Source: Coccinella septempunctata (taxonomy: Eukaryota; Arthropoda; Insecta; Coleoptera; Coccinellidae). From it: a stretch of 64,000 bases of DNA. Where the stretch lies: assembly GCF_907165205.1 (NCBI RefSeq), contig NC_058193.1, positions 5,332,001 to 5,396,000 of the forward strand, read 5' to 3'. The translations under genes and the position numbers were made by a program. The notes beneath the pieces are model-generated. The model was not told where the DNA came from. It worked only from the letters and a program-made list of their open reading frames with translations, and did no database searches. Shown here in pieces: positions 47,101 through 59,288 of this stretch (its first letter is position 1; every line of letters begins with the position of its first letter).

Positions 47101-48176
47101 TTGCTGATAGTTCTACACCGTTAAAGCTACAACAGGATCACTTGGAAACCGTCGAACATTCTGCAGAAAGTAAAATGCAGAAACTGATTGGCAAACCTTT
47201 GCATGGAAGGCACCAGAACGAGGTCAACCATGATTACGTCGACATATCTTCGTCGAACTACTGGTTGACTTCCGGATGGTTGTTTCCTGAGACAGAGGGC
47301 TTCATGCTCGCCATCCAGGATCAGGTGATTCCAACAAGAAATTACATGAAATATATCGCCAAGGATGCCTCAGTGGCGGACGATAGCTGTCGTTATGGCT
47401 GTGCGACACATGAAACTATCCAGCACATCACCGGGGGATGTCAGAAGTTCGCAGGCACAGAGTACAAAAATAGACATGATGCTGTTGCCAAGATTCTTCA
47501 CCAAGAATTGGCACTAAGACACCAACTTCTGAGTTCAAAAAAGGTTCCTTATTACAATTACCATCCGGATGCTGTATTGGAAAATGAACATCACAAGCTC
47601 TACTGGGATCGCACGGTTCTGACAGACCGGAAAATAACCCACAATAGACCAGACCTCATATTGCTCAATAAGGATGAGGACAGAGCACTTTTCATCGATG
47701 TTGCGATTCCAAATAATAACAATCTTCTAGATAGGCACACTGAAAAAATTTCAAAATACAGAGATCTCGAGGAACAAACCAGAAGACAGTGGAAGCTGAA
47801 AGATATAAAGACCATCCCTATTGTCATTTGATCTACAGGCCTGATACCGAAGAAACTACTAGAGAACTTGAGGAAACTTCAGTTGGACGAAAATATTTAT
47901 AAAGTCATGCAGAATGCGGTACTGCTCGGAACGGCGAGAACTGTACGCAAGTACATGGGGAATGCAGAGGAACACCGTCTGCTCCGACAGGAAGTGCGGG
48001 TGGAGCAGGAATCCAGCCTACAGCAGGGAGCCGAGGAGCGACCCGGACCTGACCACCACCACGAGCCCGAAAACCTGGAAAGGGCTCCAACAGAGCTTAA
48101 TCCTTTTGATATCTGAGATATCTGGGATAAGTGAATTTTCCTCTGGAGAGGAGTGTGAAAGCCGCAAGGCTAAAGT
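44131..48176 (+). mobile_element. Full-length Dong/R4-type non-LTR retrotransposon
   Basis: One-ORF element with a GC-rich 5' UTR (44131-44327) and a 3' UTR ending GGCTAAAGTCATAA, bounded by TAA repeats on both sides. Family assignment rests on the single ORF, a C-terminal CCHC motif plus restriction-like endonuclease, and the TAA target. Fragments of the same family lie at 20094, 30719, 48195 and 63493. Confidence 0.9.
44328..48116 (+). pseudogene. Dong ORF: RT plus restriction-like endonuclease, one premature stop
   Basis: Start chosen at ATG 44328, where the 20-kb copy also begins. N-terminal region to about residue 450 lacks clear fingers. RT: GLHNWKAPGPDGL, YRPITCLPTMYK, AYIDYKKAFDSIPH, IFQGDSLSPLWF, YMDD and YLGI. 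C-terminal: CRYGCATHETIQHITGGC (C-x3-C-x7-H-x4-C), then the endonuclease core RPDLILLNK and FIDVAIPNNNN. A TGA at 47829-47831 replaces the TCA of the neighbouring copy; the frame then stays open to 48116 (PTELNPFDI end). Otherwise intact over more than 1200 codons, so a young copy or one read through. Confidence 0.9.
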
Positions 48177-48194
48177 CATAATAATAATAATAAT

Positions 48195-49618
48195 AACGGA
48201 GGAGTTCACCCGAAGATTGAGGAGGATAATGAGAACTGGTCTTAACAGCAAGAATCTGATAAAAGCTACCTACGCTTGCTCGGCGCTGAGCTATTCATTT
48301 GGTATTATCTCTTGGACGACCACCGATTTAGCAACTTTACAGAGAAAAATAAGGACGATGCTGACTAAACACAATAAACATCACCCCAAAAGCTCAATAG
48401 AACGGACAGAGCTGCCACGACATCTTGGGGGTAGAGGAATTGTTGATTTGTCCAACCGTATGTCCCAGGAAATTGAAGGACTTCGAAAATATTTCCTGAG
48501 CAAGGCTGCTTCGTCAGAACTCCATCGAGTAGTTTGTGTTGCTGATAGTTCTACACCATTAAAGCTACAACAGGATCACTTGGAAACTGTCGAACACTCT
48601 GCGGAAAGTAAAATGCAGAAACTGATTGGCAAACCTTTTCATGGAAGGCACCAGAACGAGCTCAACCATGATTACGTCGACATATCTGCGTCGAACTACT
48701 GGTTGACTTCCGGAAGGTTGTTTCCTGAGACAGAGGGCTTCATGCTCGCCATCCAGGATCAGGTGATTCCAACAAGAAATTACATGAAGTACATCGCCAA
48801 GGATGCCTCAGTGGCGGACGATAGCTGTCGTTATGGCTGTGCAACACATGAAACTATCCAGCACATCACCGGGGGATGTCAGAAGTTCGCGATCACGGAG
48901 TACAAAAATAGACATGATGCTGTTGCCAAGATTCTTCACCAAGAATTGGCACTAAAACACCAACTTCTAACTACGGAAAAGGTTCCTTATTACAATTACC
49001 ATCCGGATGCTGTGCTGGAAAACGAACATCACAAGCTCTACTGGGATCGCACGGTTCTCACAGACGGAGAAATAACCCACAATAGACCAGACCTCATATT
49101 GCTCAATAAGGATGAGGACAGAGCACTATTCATCGACGTGGCAATTCCAAATAATAACAATCTTCTAGATAGGCACACTGAAAAAATTTCAAAATACAGA
49201 GATCTCGAGGAACAGACCAGAAGACAGTGGAAGCTGAAAGATATTAAGACCATCCCTATCGTCATTTCATCTACAGGCCTGATACCGAAGAAACTACTAG
49301 AGAACTTGAGGAAACTTCAGTTGGACGAAAATATCTATAGAGTCATGCAGAAGGCGGTACTGCTCGGAACGGCGAGAACTGTACGCAAGTACATGGGGAA
49401 TGCAGAGGAACACCGTCTGCTCCGACAGAGGGTGCGGGTGGAGCAGGAATCCAACCTACAGCGGGGAGCCGAGGAGCGACCCGGACCCGGCCACCACCAC
49501 GAGCCCGAAAACCTGGAAAGGGCTCCAACAGAGCTTAATCCTTTTGATATCTGAGATATCTGGGATAAGTGAATTTTCCTCTGGAGAGGAGTGTGAAAGC
49601 CGCAAGGCTAAAGTCATA
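48195..49618 (+). mobile_element. 5'-truncated second Dong copy in the TAA repeat
   Basis: Begins in the middle of the RT C-terminal region (equivalent to 46750) immediately after the TAA units that end the first copy, and runs to the same 3' end. Its frame is open from 48195 to 49554, without the TGA. A 3-bp deletion at 48264 shortens KAINTYAC to KATYAC. Contains the CCHC motif and endonuclease domain, but no RT catalytic box. Confidence 0.9.
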
Positions 49619-49736
49619 ATACATTTTTATTTGGAAGAAACTCTCAATTACATAATAACTACATAATAATGAGGCTTAAACAAAACAGTGTCAAAAATAA
49701 TTAACCAAAACAATCGATTTCCAATAATGTGACATA

Positions 49737-50643
49737 TCATGAATTCAAAAAATCGCCCAAATTATAAGGTTCTAAATCAAGTAACCATCTATATACACAT
49801 CTTTTGAACTCTTTCAAAGAAGTAATATTTTTTATCTTATTTGGAAGTTTGTTGTAAAATTTGATATATCTGTATAACGGTCCCTTTTCTGAAATTGTGA
49901 GTCTGTGTATTGGATAGTTATAAAATGAAGATCTCTTCGGATAAGTATTTTCTTGTTTGAAGTTATTGAACATATTTTTATTTTTGAAGAAAAACAACAG
50001 AACTTCCTGAATATATATAGCCACAACCGTCAGAATCCCGAAACTTCTAAACTTCCCCCTACAAGATTCCCGATAATTCATAGCTAAAATAATTCTAAGA
50101 GCACGTTTTTGACAAATGAACACCCTTTGTATCTGGTCACTTCCCCCATAGAATAAAATTCCGTACCTTATTAAGGACTCAAAGTTGGCGTGATATACAA
50201 TTTTCAATATATTGGCATTCACATGATTCCTAATCACTCTTAAGGAATATGTGACTGAGCTGAGCCTGCCAACTAAACTATCTATATGAGACTCGAATGA
50301 TAAGGTGCTATCTAAGATGCACCCTAGTATCTTTGCTTCTTTAATACAAGAAAAAATTCGATCACCCACATTGATTTCTATCGGAATATCGAAATTTGGT
50401 CTTACTGTGGTGAAAATCACACATTTTGTCTTGTTTCATTTAAAATCAAATTATTTTTCGAGAACCAATTATTTATTTTGTATAGTGCTATTTCCATGAT
50501 TGCTGTTAAATTTGACAAGTCATTAGCCGTTATGACAACTTTAGTATCATCTACATATGCAACCAGGTCAAAAAACTCACCGATTATTTCGTCTATATCA
50601 TTTAAATATATCAGAAATAAAAATGGCCCTACGATACTGCCCT
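49737..50643 (-). pseudogene. RT C-terminal half
   Basis: IPQGSIVGPFLFLIYLND and AYVDDTKVV (around 50520-50640), then a frameshift near 50440. Frame 49737-50420 follows, with KILGCILDSTLSFESHI, SLIRYGILFYGG and YRESCRGKF, ending in LEPYNLGDFLNS at 49737. Confidence 0.85.
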
Positions 50644-50865
50644 GAGGTATACATAGATGTATAATAAAAACCTAGATGGCGAACCTGTCAGAATTTTTGA
50701 GGCAAACAGACGCCATTTGCAGTTTGGGATAGTTTTTGTTTTGATATGGTGGCGTGCAGAGGTGTAGGTTAGGTTAGTGATCTTTGGTAGCGTGGTGGTA
50801 TTTTTCGAACGAATTGAAATATTAGAATAAGTGCTTTGAGAAACTAGAGTGTATAAGTTTTCATA

Positions 50866-53654
50866 ATGGTGCACTATTGTACAGCATATGGTTGTACAAA
50901 TAAATATAATAAAGAGTCCCCACTTCAATTTTTCAGGTAAGTTTTCATTCATTTGAAATTAGAAAAACAATAAAATTTATATTTCGATTTTCAGTTATCC
51001 CCTAGAAAATCCCAAGCTCTTACAAGCCTGGCTTGCAGCTGTAAGAAGAGAAAATTTTGTCCCATAAAAACATCAAAATTGTGTGGCGACCATTTTATTC
51101 CCTCGGATTTTCTTGAAAGACCAGGTACTTACATTAGGCGACTGAAACCTAATGCTGTACCATCTAAATTTAATGATGCTCCAAGTATGACTAAATCCAC
51201 TGTGAGGAGAAAAATTCTACAGAGTGAGGCATCAGAAGAATCCTCCGAAGGTGTTGCTGGAGCATTGGTGACCGAAGAACCTGAGCTTGAAATAGGTGAA
51301 GACAGTGTGAGTGAGATAAACAATGTGGCACACTCTAAATGCACAGTTGGAACCCAAACAGTTGTTGCTGGTACTACTATAGAATCTTATAAAAGAACCA
51401 TAAAAACCCTGAAACAAAAACTGAGTAGGCGTGATGAGCAAACCAAAAACTTGAGGGAACAGCTGAAAGAGCTAAAAAATCGTGGACATATCAATGATGA
51501 AGTGGAGGATTTTCTTCTGGGAAGGTTTGAAGGTGATTTCAAAAATCTATTAGCTCATCAGCTTAAAAATAGTGGAAGGGTAGCTAAGGGTTATAGGTAT
51601 AGTGATGATATAAAGAAATTCTCTTTAACTTTGCATTATTGTTCACCAAAAGCTTATGATTACTGCAGGTAAGGTTGCATGTTGCATGTTAATATACTTG
51701 TTACCAATCGACTATTAATATACTTTATCCGAGGCATTATAATTTGATTGTGACAGTTTAATTTTGATGTTTCAGAGAAATTATGGGATTGCCACATAAG
51801 TCAACCATCACCAGTTGGATATCTTCTGTAAATGCAGAGGCAGGATTCTTTAAAGAAGTATTCGAGGCCATGAAACATGTTCCTGTTAATGAAAAGGACT
51901 GTAATCTGATAGTGGATGCAATGGCGATTCGTTCAGAAAGAATCTGGGATTCAAAAAGGGGTAAATACATGGGCTACTGTGATTATGGACAATATCTCTC
52001 GTTAAGTGGTGATGAAACTTTGGCTACGGAAGCATAAGTATTCATGTTAGTTAGTGTATTTGGTAAATGGAAATGGCCAATTGGTTATTTTTTAACTGGA
52101 AAATTAGGTGCAGCATCCCAATCTGCCCTGATAACAACTGCTCTAGAAATGGCTATGGAGGCAGGATTAAGGGTTTGGGGTGTTACTTGTGATGGAACAT
52201 CCACTAACATATCTTCCCTAAATTTATTAGGGTGTTGTTTATATGGAACAGTGGAATCAATGAGGACTAATTTTAAATTGAACGATAGAAGCGAAGAAAT
52301 TTTTGGTATCCTAGATCCATGCCACATGCAAAAATTAGCAAGAAATGCGTTAGGAGATTTGAAAATATTAAAATCAGAGAAAGGAAATATAGAATGGCGC
52401 TATCTAGAATCTCTAAATAATTTTCAAAATGAATTGGGATTCAAACTAGGAAACAAAATTTCCAATAGGCATATGAATTTCCATAAAAATATAATGAAAG
52501 TTAAAATAAGTTGCCAAACCCTAAGTGCCTCCACTTCAGATGCAATTGATTTCCTTAGGTTGACGAAACATAATGAATTTCAAAATTCTGAAGCCACAAT
52601 TGAATTCATCAAAATTATTGATCAACTCTTTGATTTTTTAAATTCGTCATATCCATTTGCTAAAGGTTATAAAAGCCCCTTATTTTTGAATAATATTGAT
52701 AGGAAAGAAAGGGAAATTATGCCATACATCAAGTATTTACATCAATTGAAAGACAGAAATGATAATTTGGTTATTCACGGTCCTCGCAAAACATTCGTAA
52801 TTGGATTTACTACAACAGTAAAATCCATTTTGGATATTGCAAAATTAATGTCTGCTTCTAGTACACCCCAAAAATATATTATGACATATAAATTTTCGCA
52901 GGATTTTCTAGAAATGTGTTTCTCACGAATAAGGGGCAGATTTGGCTTCAACAATAACCCTAATACAAAGCAGTTTCAGAATGCAATGCGGGCTATATTA
53001 ATACGGAACGATATACAGTCTTCAAATAGCAGTAATGTTGTAGCCCTGCATGAGCAATCTGTTGGATCCATATTTAATATTTGTTGGCCAAAAAAATCAA
53101 AAATGCTAACTGACAGGCAAGATACCGGAGATTCTGATGATCACATGGAAATCGATGTGAATGAAGAGGATTTCGTGAAAGAAAACATTTTGATGTACAT
53201 CTCTGGTTTCATCTGCCATAAGGTATTGAAAAAATTGAAATGCCTTTCATGTGCTGAAGGAGTTATTCAAATTGATGTAAGCGCACAAGAACACAACTAT
53301 TCATTAGATCATTATAGTCTAATCAATAAGAAGAATCGTGGTGGTTTGATACACCCTTCTAAAAATGTCTTCAGAATTATAAAAGTTTTAGAGAAGCAAA
53401 TAATGATCTCTTCAGTGAATACCACAAGTCTAAAGAATTTTGATTCAAATAAAATAATAAATTTAACTTCAAGGTATATCTACAATACTTGCATATTTGC
53501 TGATTTAGATTGTACGCATAGGCTAGACTTAATTAAATTCATATTAAATTTGTATATAAAAGTGAGGTGTAACGCTATAGCGAAAAACAAAAATTACAAT
53601 ATTGTTAGCAATAGGCAAAAGTTTACCAAATTAATATTGTTTAACAATCAATGA
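50866..53654 (+). pseudogene. P-element transposase with THAP domain
   Basis: Exon 1 (50866-50936) starts the THAP C2CH finger (HYCTAYGCTNK). A 58-bp intron (GTAAGT...TCAG, 50937-50994) precedes exon 2 (50995-51668), which completes it (CGDHFIPSDF and the AVPSKF motif) and adds a coiled coil near KTLKQKLSRRDEQTKNL. A 107-bp intron (51669-51775) precedes exon 3 (51776-53654), the RNase-H-like catalytic region with DAMAIR, VTCDGTSTN and the C-terminal SRIRGRFGFNNNP block shared with THAP9. One missing base near 51065 and a TAA at 52035-52037 disrupt it; the rest is open. The closest known relatives are P transposase and THAP9. Confidence 0.9.
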
Positions 53655-54151
53655 TGGTAGCTTTTTTATGTACTGCTTTTTTTATATATATATATTTTAA
53701 TAAAATATACTTCTTGCACTATCAATCTAGTTTTTGCTCCACATAAATATACTTTACTCCCTTTTTCGAGCTTTGAATCATAATATTAATTGAGTTTAGA
53801 ATTCCTTAAAAAAATGTTGGAATTTCATAATATTCAAAATCAAATACAATATGAAATTTTCGTGAAGAAAGATGCTGAATATTTGACATTTTCACTACAT
53901 TTTTCATTAATTATAATCACACAAATCGGAAATATTTTTTATTTGATATTGGTCAATATTTCGGATTTTACGAATTCGTTTTTCATTACTTTTAAAATTC
54001 GACTGAATTGCGCATGTCCGTCCCACATAATTCTATAATATCTTTATAGTTCTATGGTTCATCCCAAACTACAAATGGCGGCCTAATGCCTCACGTCGCT
54101 CTTCGTTAACAGATAGGAAGTTCGACGTCCAGTTGGTATTATAGGTCCATG
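53655..54151 (+). other. P element 3' region
   Basis: AT-rich 3' UTR and terminal region after the transposase stop; AATAAA at 53698-53703 (plus strand) could serve as polyadenylation signal. No gene. Confidence 0.5.
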
Positions 54152-54159
54152 GAGGTATA

Positions 54160-55998
54160 CCCATATCCACCACACTTACATCAGAAAAACCTACTTATCC
54201 TCCAATGTCAACCATTACCTTACGTTTTCGATCCGACAAGTATGATATGAACCATTGTAATGCCGGACCGCGAATACCATATGCTTCAAGCTTTTCATAA
54301 AGCAGATTATGATTTACGCTGTCGAATGCCTTGGACAGATCCAGAAAAATACCCAGAACAATCCTCCAATCCCTGTAAAATCATATTTATGAATTCATAA
54401 ATTGCTGTCTGCGTTGACATTCCTTTTTGGTAACCGTGTTGAAATTTATTAAATATATTGCAGTCATTTAGAAACGATCTAACACGGTTACACATAACTG
54501 TTTCGAAAACCTCAGAAAATGTAGACAAAATACTTATTGGTCTAAAATTTTTCAACTCTGATGGATCACCCTCTTTGAACACTGGTTTCACTACAGCTAG
54601 TTTCAATGAATCTGGAAATATACCATATTTCAAAGAATTATTCACAATAAAAACCAAATGGGGAATGATGTATTCAATACAATTTTTCAGAATTTTAGAT
54701 GGAATTTCATCAAAACCACAACTCATACTACCCTTGAGGCCACCTACAACATTCAAAATCTCCTCTGCGTCAACAGGTCTAATGAAAATTGATTTATCGT
54801 TTTTTGAAATATTATGCCCTGTTACCATATTCTGTGTCACTGACTTTAATTTGGATGCAATATCTTTGAGAAATTCATTATAATCATTAGCAATAACAGA
54901 ACTCGGTTTTTGTTGTTGGATATTCAATTTTTTTCTTTTGCTTTTTCCCTGAATTTCGTTCACTAAACCCCAGACCGCTTTCGATTTATTATCAGATCTC
55001 AAAATATGTTCATTATTTAATTTTTGTTTCTTCAATTTAAGTTGTTCATTATAAGCTTTCTTCGTTTTGTTATAATCGTCCCTGTATACTTCACTGAAAC
55101 TACTCAAAACATAAAGAACGTCCAGCCTTTCTTTGAGAGAAAGGCATGCATCATCTGATTCTACTTCCTGATATCTTCTCTTATTATTATTAAACATTTT
55201 TCTTTTTCTCAAAGGAAAAGACTTATCAAATGCTCTGAGAAACAATGAAATAAATATGTCCCATTGTTGCTCTACTTCATCATCCTTAGTTTGAAACAAT
55301 TTCAACCAACATGTGTTAGCTAATTCACTTTTGAAAATTTCAATATTCCTTTTCGAAAAAGATCTACACTCTATAAAACAAATCAAATTCTGTGCTTCGA
55401 ACCAAATCTTTTGTGCGGTATGATCCGAGATCATTGAATGTATAACTAAAGATCTTGTATGTTCAAAATTTATCCATATGTTATCTAAACACGATTTACT
55501 AGTAGGTGTTATTCTAGTGTATTCTTTTATGGTGAATGAAAAGTTGTAAGTGCCTAGCAATGATTCGAATTCTTTCTTATCATCTGAGTTGCTACACATA
55601 TCTATATTGAAATCACCTGCGATAATAGTATTTACAGCATTATGTGACATTTGCTCAAGCATACAATTAATTTTATCAAAAAAAATGTCTATACATGCCC
55701 CAGATGGCCTATACACTGTGATTATCAAGAGTGGCCCATTTCTTGTTCGAAACTGAGCAGCCGCCACTTCTATATTCCTGTCAACAGAAAATGATTCCAA
55801 GTCCTTTCTTCTTTTTCCATTGATGCCATTTTTTGCGTAAATGGCGCATCCACCATGCGCCTTATCCTCGCTTCTGCAGTAGAAGGATATTAATTGAAAA
55901 TTATCCAGACCATGTAACTGCAGTTGTTGTTCCGTCTTCCAGTGCTCCGATAGACACAGAAATTTACATTCTTCATTTTTATTCAATAATTCTGACAA
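54160..55998 (-). pseudogene. Endonuclease and N-terminal RT
   Basis: A 563-codon open frame (54307-55998). Endonuclease motifs: LSEHWKTEQQ (catalytic Glu present), VYRPSGAC, AGDFNIDMC, LDNIWI and SDHTAQK. A linker follows, then RT: SCGFDEIPSKIL, FRPISILSTFSE and FQHGYQKGMSTQTA. A frameshift near 54370 follows, then IFLDLSKAFDSVNH and SYLSDRKRKV up to the P insertion. Confidence 0.85.
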
Positions 55999-56120
55999 TA
56001 GCTCAATACTATTACCAATAGATTGTACATTTTGGTGGATTAAACTCCATAACTCATTATTTTCTATTCTGTTTACATTATTTGTTTCATCATCACTGTC
56101 TGGTTTGTGTTTTACATGAC

Positions 56121-56826
56121 TTATAGAAAATTTGCTGCTTGAATTTGATTCAAAAATTCTTTATGTTTCGAAAAATCAAACCTTCTTATTCCAACACCCT
56201 CTGGCCAGAATGTAGGGTCATATAGCCGATCCTTCATACAAATAGGTGCTGTGACCAAAAACCTTTTGAGCTTTCCTGTATCAGAAGGAATTTCCTTAAC
56301 TAAAATTTCATTTTGTTTGAGCCCTTTTTTCTCGACTAAATATTTGTTTATATCATCTTGTTGAGTATTTCTATTCACTCTGTTCAAGTTATGCCAGACT
56401 TTTCTAGTAGCACCAGAAAAACCGTCCTTTTCATCATTTTGTCCTGTTCCAATTTTTTTATTTTTACTTCTTTTCCTATAAGAAACTTTCCTGAATTGAT
56501 CTTCCGAATCCAGGTTACTGATGTTTACATTCGATTTATGTTCCCTTGTATCTGTTATTTCACTTGCAGTGCCTGCTCTTTACAGATATTCTTTGAACAC
56601 AATTTATCTTCAGTTACTCCCAGGTCAGATGTTTCATGTTGACATTCGGCATTTTTCCTGCTAGCTGCCTTAATTAAGCAGGACGGATGGAAAATTTCTT
56701 CACACTTGTTGCATTTATCGTACTTATTTACTTTACTCATGCAGTAATTGCACATTTTCTCAAAATTATCGCTTAAATTATTCGTATTCGCAGAGCGATC
56801 GGCTGACACATCTTCACGCCTCGACA
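56121..56826 (-). pseudogene. ORF1 with PHD-like zinc finger
   Basis: From ATG 56826: CNYCMSKVNKYDKCNKC, then HPSCL and CQHE, a PHD-like finger. Stops and a frameshift in the middle separate it from the C-terminal piece at 56121-56387 (NEILVKEIPSDTGKLKRF, WPEGVGIRRF), similar to the RNA-binding end of the ORF1 at 15590-16693. Confidence 0.7.
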
Positions 56827-56840
56827 TCTTTGTCGTCGTT

Positions 56841-57396
56841 AATGTCGTCAACTGCACCCTTCTTGTGGATAGGAACAACCTCGGCTGTCTTGATTAAGGA
56901 GGGAAACCTATCTGAAGACACCGAGTCATTAATAAAATATGCAAGATGTTCAGGAATGTGCGGAGACAATATTTTCAAAACTCTAACCGGGATCATGTCT
57001 ATTCCACAACTATTATTATTTTTCAATTCATTCAAAACTGAGGCTATTTCCTCAGCTTCGACTGCGAAGAAAATTATTGTCGGACAAAGACACAGTTGTA
57101 CATGAGCGAGAACGGTTGACACCAAAATGCCCTTCAACACTGAGTATATTTATGAAGGAAACATATTCAGCAAAGGCATTACTGGCATTATCCACATTCA
57201 ACTGGTCGGCAATAATGTTACCCATGAACTTTCAACTTGATACTTCCATTAAAGTTAGTGGTACCAGTTTTCCTTCGAATTAATTTCCAAATAGTTTTAT
57301 TTTTATTATTGGAGCTGCCCAAAATATTCTTATGGAAATTCAATTTAGTAGATTTCAATCAAGATTTATAACTCTTTCTAGCCGACAAATAGATAT
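56841..57396 (-). pseudogene. Non-LTR linker/RT fragment, left of a Penelope insertion
   Basis: Minus frame includes IASVLNELKNNNSCGIDMIPVRVL and HIPEHLAYFINDSV, typical of the region before RT block RPIS, preceded by a degraded KNKTIWKLIRRKTGTTN linker. It continues at 58085 beyond the Penelope insert. Confidence 0.65.
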
Positions 57397-58084
57397 ATCG
57401 ATTGAAATTTATTTTGGGAGGATTTTGCATCTCTTCACAAACCTTTTAGGGCTTTCACTCCCAATCTCTGAAACAAAATCAATTAAAAATGAAATCAACG
57501 ATTTGCTCCTGCGTAAATTTTTGCACTAATTTGTCAGGAGCAAATTAACTAGAAAAAATTGTTGCCTGACAAAATAAATAACTTTGAAATTATAATTCTT
57601 CGTAACACTAAAATTTTAATGACAGAACCAGACCATTATAAACGAAAAATTAAAGAGTCTACGTGTATTCTATTAGATCAGGATAATAATTTGGCAAATT
57701 GTTCGGTAGGAATAGATCATATTTGGATCAATTTATTAAAGAAGGAACTGTCATCCGGTAATTTCAAAATTAAATGAATCAACGTTTCTGTGCAGTCTCT
57801 GTTTCTGTGTGTTGACAATTAATGTCAGACAAAAAGCGACAATTCCAGAAGATTTTCAAAAGTAGATTTTTTCGTCTGATGAAGGAGTCTGATATAGACT
57901 CCGAAACGTTACGAAGAATTATAATTTCAACGTTATTTATTTTGTCAGGCAACAATTTTTTCTAGTTAATTTGCTCCTGACAAATTAGTGCAAGAATTTA
58001 CGCAGGAGCAAATCGTTGATTTCATTTTTAATTGATTTTGTTTCAGAGATTGGGAGTGAAAACCCTAAAAGGTTTGTGAAGAGA
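57397..58084 (+). mobile_element. Short Penelope-like element copy
   Basis: Flanked by a 13-bp duplication GACAAATAGATAT (57384-57396 and 58085-58097). The left ~205 bp are an inverse copy of the right ~180 bp (shared AATTTGTCAGGAGCAAATTAA, CAGAGATTGGGAGTGAAA). Between them lie the last ~65 codons of the GIY-YIG domain region and a minimal hammerhead motif. No RT. Confidence 0.8.
57876..57907 (+). ncRNA. Minimal hammerhead ribozyme motif (Penelope type)
   Basis: CTGATGA at 57876-57882, an extra A, a 7-bp stem GGAGTCT/AGACTCC (57884-57890 with 57896-57902), then GAAAC. Minimal hammerheads of this kind are reported in the flanking repeats of Penelope-like elements, where they may act as dimers. 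No proper stem III is visible. Confidence 0.7.
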
Positions 58085-58245
58085 GACAAATAGATATCCC
58101 TACTTTCTGGGGATTTCAAGTTTCTAAACAACAAATGGAGGTTTTTTGGATTAATACTGGCTTGCCTGATTTCATCGGAGATCCAGTAACTTTTACGATT
58201 AATGAAAGATTTTTTTGTTTTGATCGGACAAGTAGAATCCAACAA
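58085..58245 (-). pseudogene. Non-LTR linker fragment, right of the Penelope insertion
   Basis: Encodes KKSFINRKSYWISDEIRQA and LFRNLKSPESRDIYLS; the frame runs into the sequence left of 57396 when the insert is ignored. Confidence 0.6.
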
Positions 58246-58259
58246 ATGGATTAATATAT

Positions 58260-58912
58260 TGTGGAAGTGTTCAATCGTTGATTTTTGAGATGTGCTGAAG
58301 GCTTAGAAAACTAACATGTATGTTGAGTCTGATGAATGAATATGGAAAAAAATCAATGAGAGTACAAATTATAAGGGGTAGATCATACCAAATGAGTGTA
58401 CCTACACGAGTGCTCGAGCAGACTTTCCAGGGTGGAGCCTAGGTCGAAAGTGTATCGAGCAATATCAATGATCAATGATCGACCTTAACCAAAGTTGAGG
58501 TGTTCACCTCCTGTTTTGAGTAAAACTGCTACATCCAGGGTCCACCCTGGGGAATATGAGGATTCATTCATCTGAAACTCAACAACAGTAATTAGTCATA
58601 TGTACATATAGGTGATCATAAGAGTTGTCTTAAAAAAATGATTAAACTGATTCTAATAAAAAGGAATATCATGAGTAGACAATAAATCAGTAATCAATAT
58701 CATTGAGATGAACTTGAGAAGTTTGAATCCTGGTGCTACATACCTATTTTCATGTGAGAAGATCTAGAGAAGTCTGAAAATCTATATAAATTATGAAATA
58801 TGTGTACTCATTTCATCAGAATTAAATTATCATGAAAATGGTGAAATTAATAATTTTGAGTAGTCTGAGTGTACTTTACCCTATGAGAAGAACAATGATT
58901 GTGCGAGGAGAC
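58260..58912. other. No recognisable gene
   Basis: AT-rich non-coding sequence, with one ATCAATGATCAATGATCGACC direct-repeat stretch near 58460. Confidence 0.4.
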
Positions 58913-59148
58913 TTGAAAAATGAGATATCGATTGAAATTTATTCTGGGAGGATTCTGCATTTCTTCATAAACTTTTTAGGGTTTTCACTCCCAATCTCTG
59001 AAACAAAATCCATTAAAAATGAAATCAACGATTTGCTCCTGCGTAAATTCTTGCACTAATTTGTCAGGAGCAAATTAACTAGAAAAAATTGTTGCCTGAC
59101 ATTGAACTGAAAATAAATAACGTTGAAATTATTATTCTGAGTTGTAAC

Positions 59149-59180
59149 GTTTCGGAGTCTATATCAGACTCCTTCATCAG
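59149..59180 (-). ncRNA. Minimal hammerhead motif, second copy
   Basis: Same core (CTGATGA, 7-bp stem, GAAAC) read on the minus strand, downstream of the GIY-YIG region and on the coding strand of this element. Confidence 0.7.
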
Positions 59181-59288
59181 ACGAAAAATCTATTTTCGAA
59201 AATCTTCTGAATTGTGGCTTTTGTTTGACATTAATTGTCAATACATAGAAACAGAGACTGCATAGAAACGTTGATTCATTTAATTTTG

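Larger units (their letters stand above)
50652..54151 (+). mobile_element. P-type DNA transposon
   Basis: 3500 bp, flanked by GAGGTATA (50644-50651 and 54152-54159), the 8-bp duplication typical of P elements. Imperfect terminal inverted repeats start CATAGATGTATAATA on the left and CATGGACCTATAATA (inverse) on the right. Encodes one spliced transposase gene. Inserted in a non-LTR element. Confidence 0.9.
49620..56840 (-). mobile_element. Non-LTR element split by a P element
   Basis: Minus strand: ORF1 (56121-56826), endonuclease and first half of RT (54160-55998), second half of RT and C-terminus (49737-50651). The P element occupies 50652-54151 with 8-bp duplications. The RT breaks off just before its PQGS block on one side and resumes with it on the other. 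Confidence 0.85.

Noticed and set aside
47914..49554. A 546-codon open frame starting in the first Dong copy and running into the second
   Set aside because: The first ~95 codons are an out-of-frame reading of the first copy's 3' end; only the part from 48195 on is the real Dong frame.
50757..50775. GTAGGTTAGGTTAG resembling the insect telomere repeat TTAGG
   Set aside because: Only two units inside the P element; not a telomeric array.
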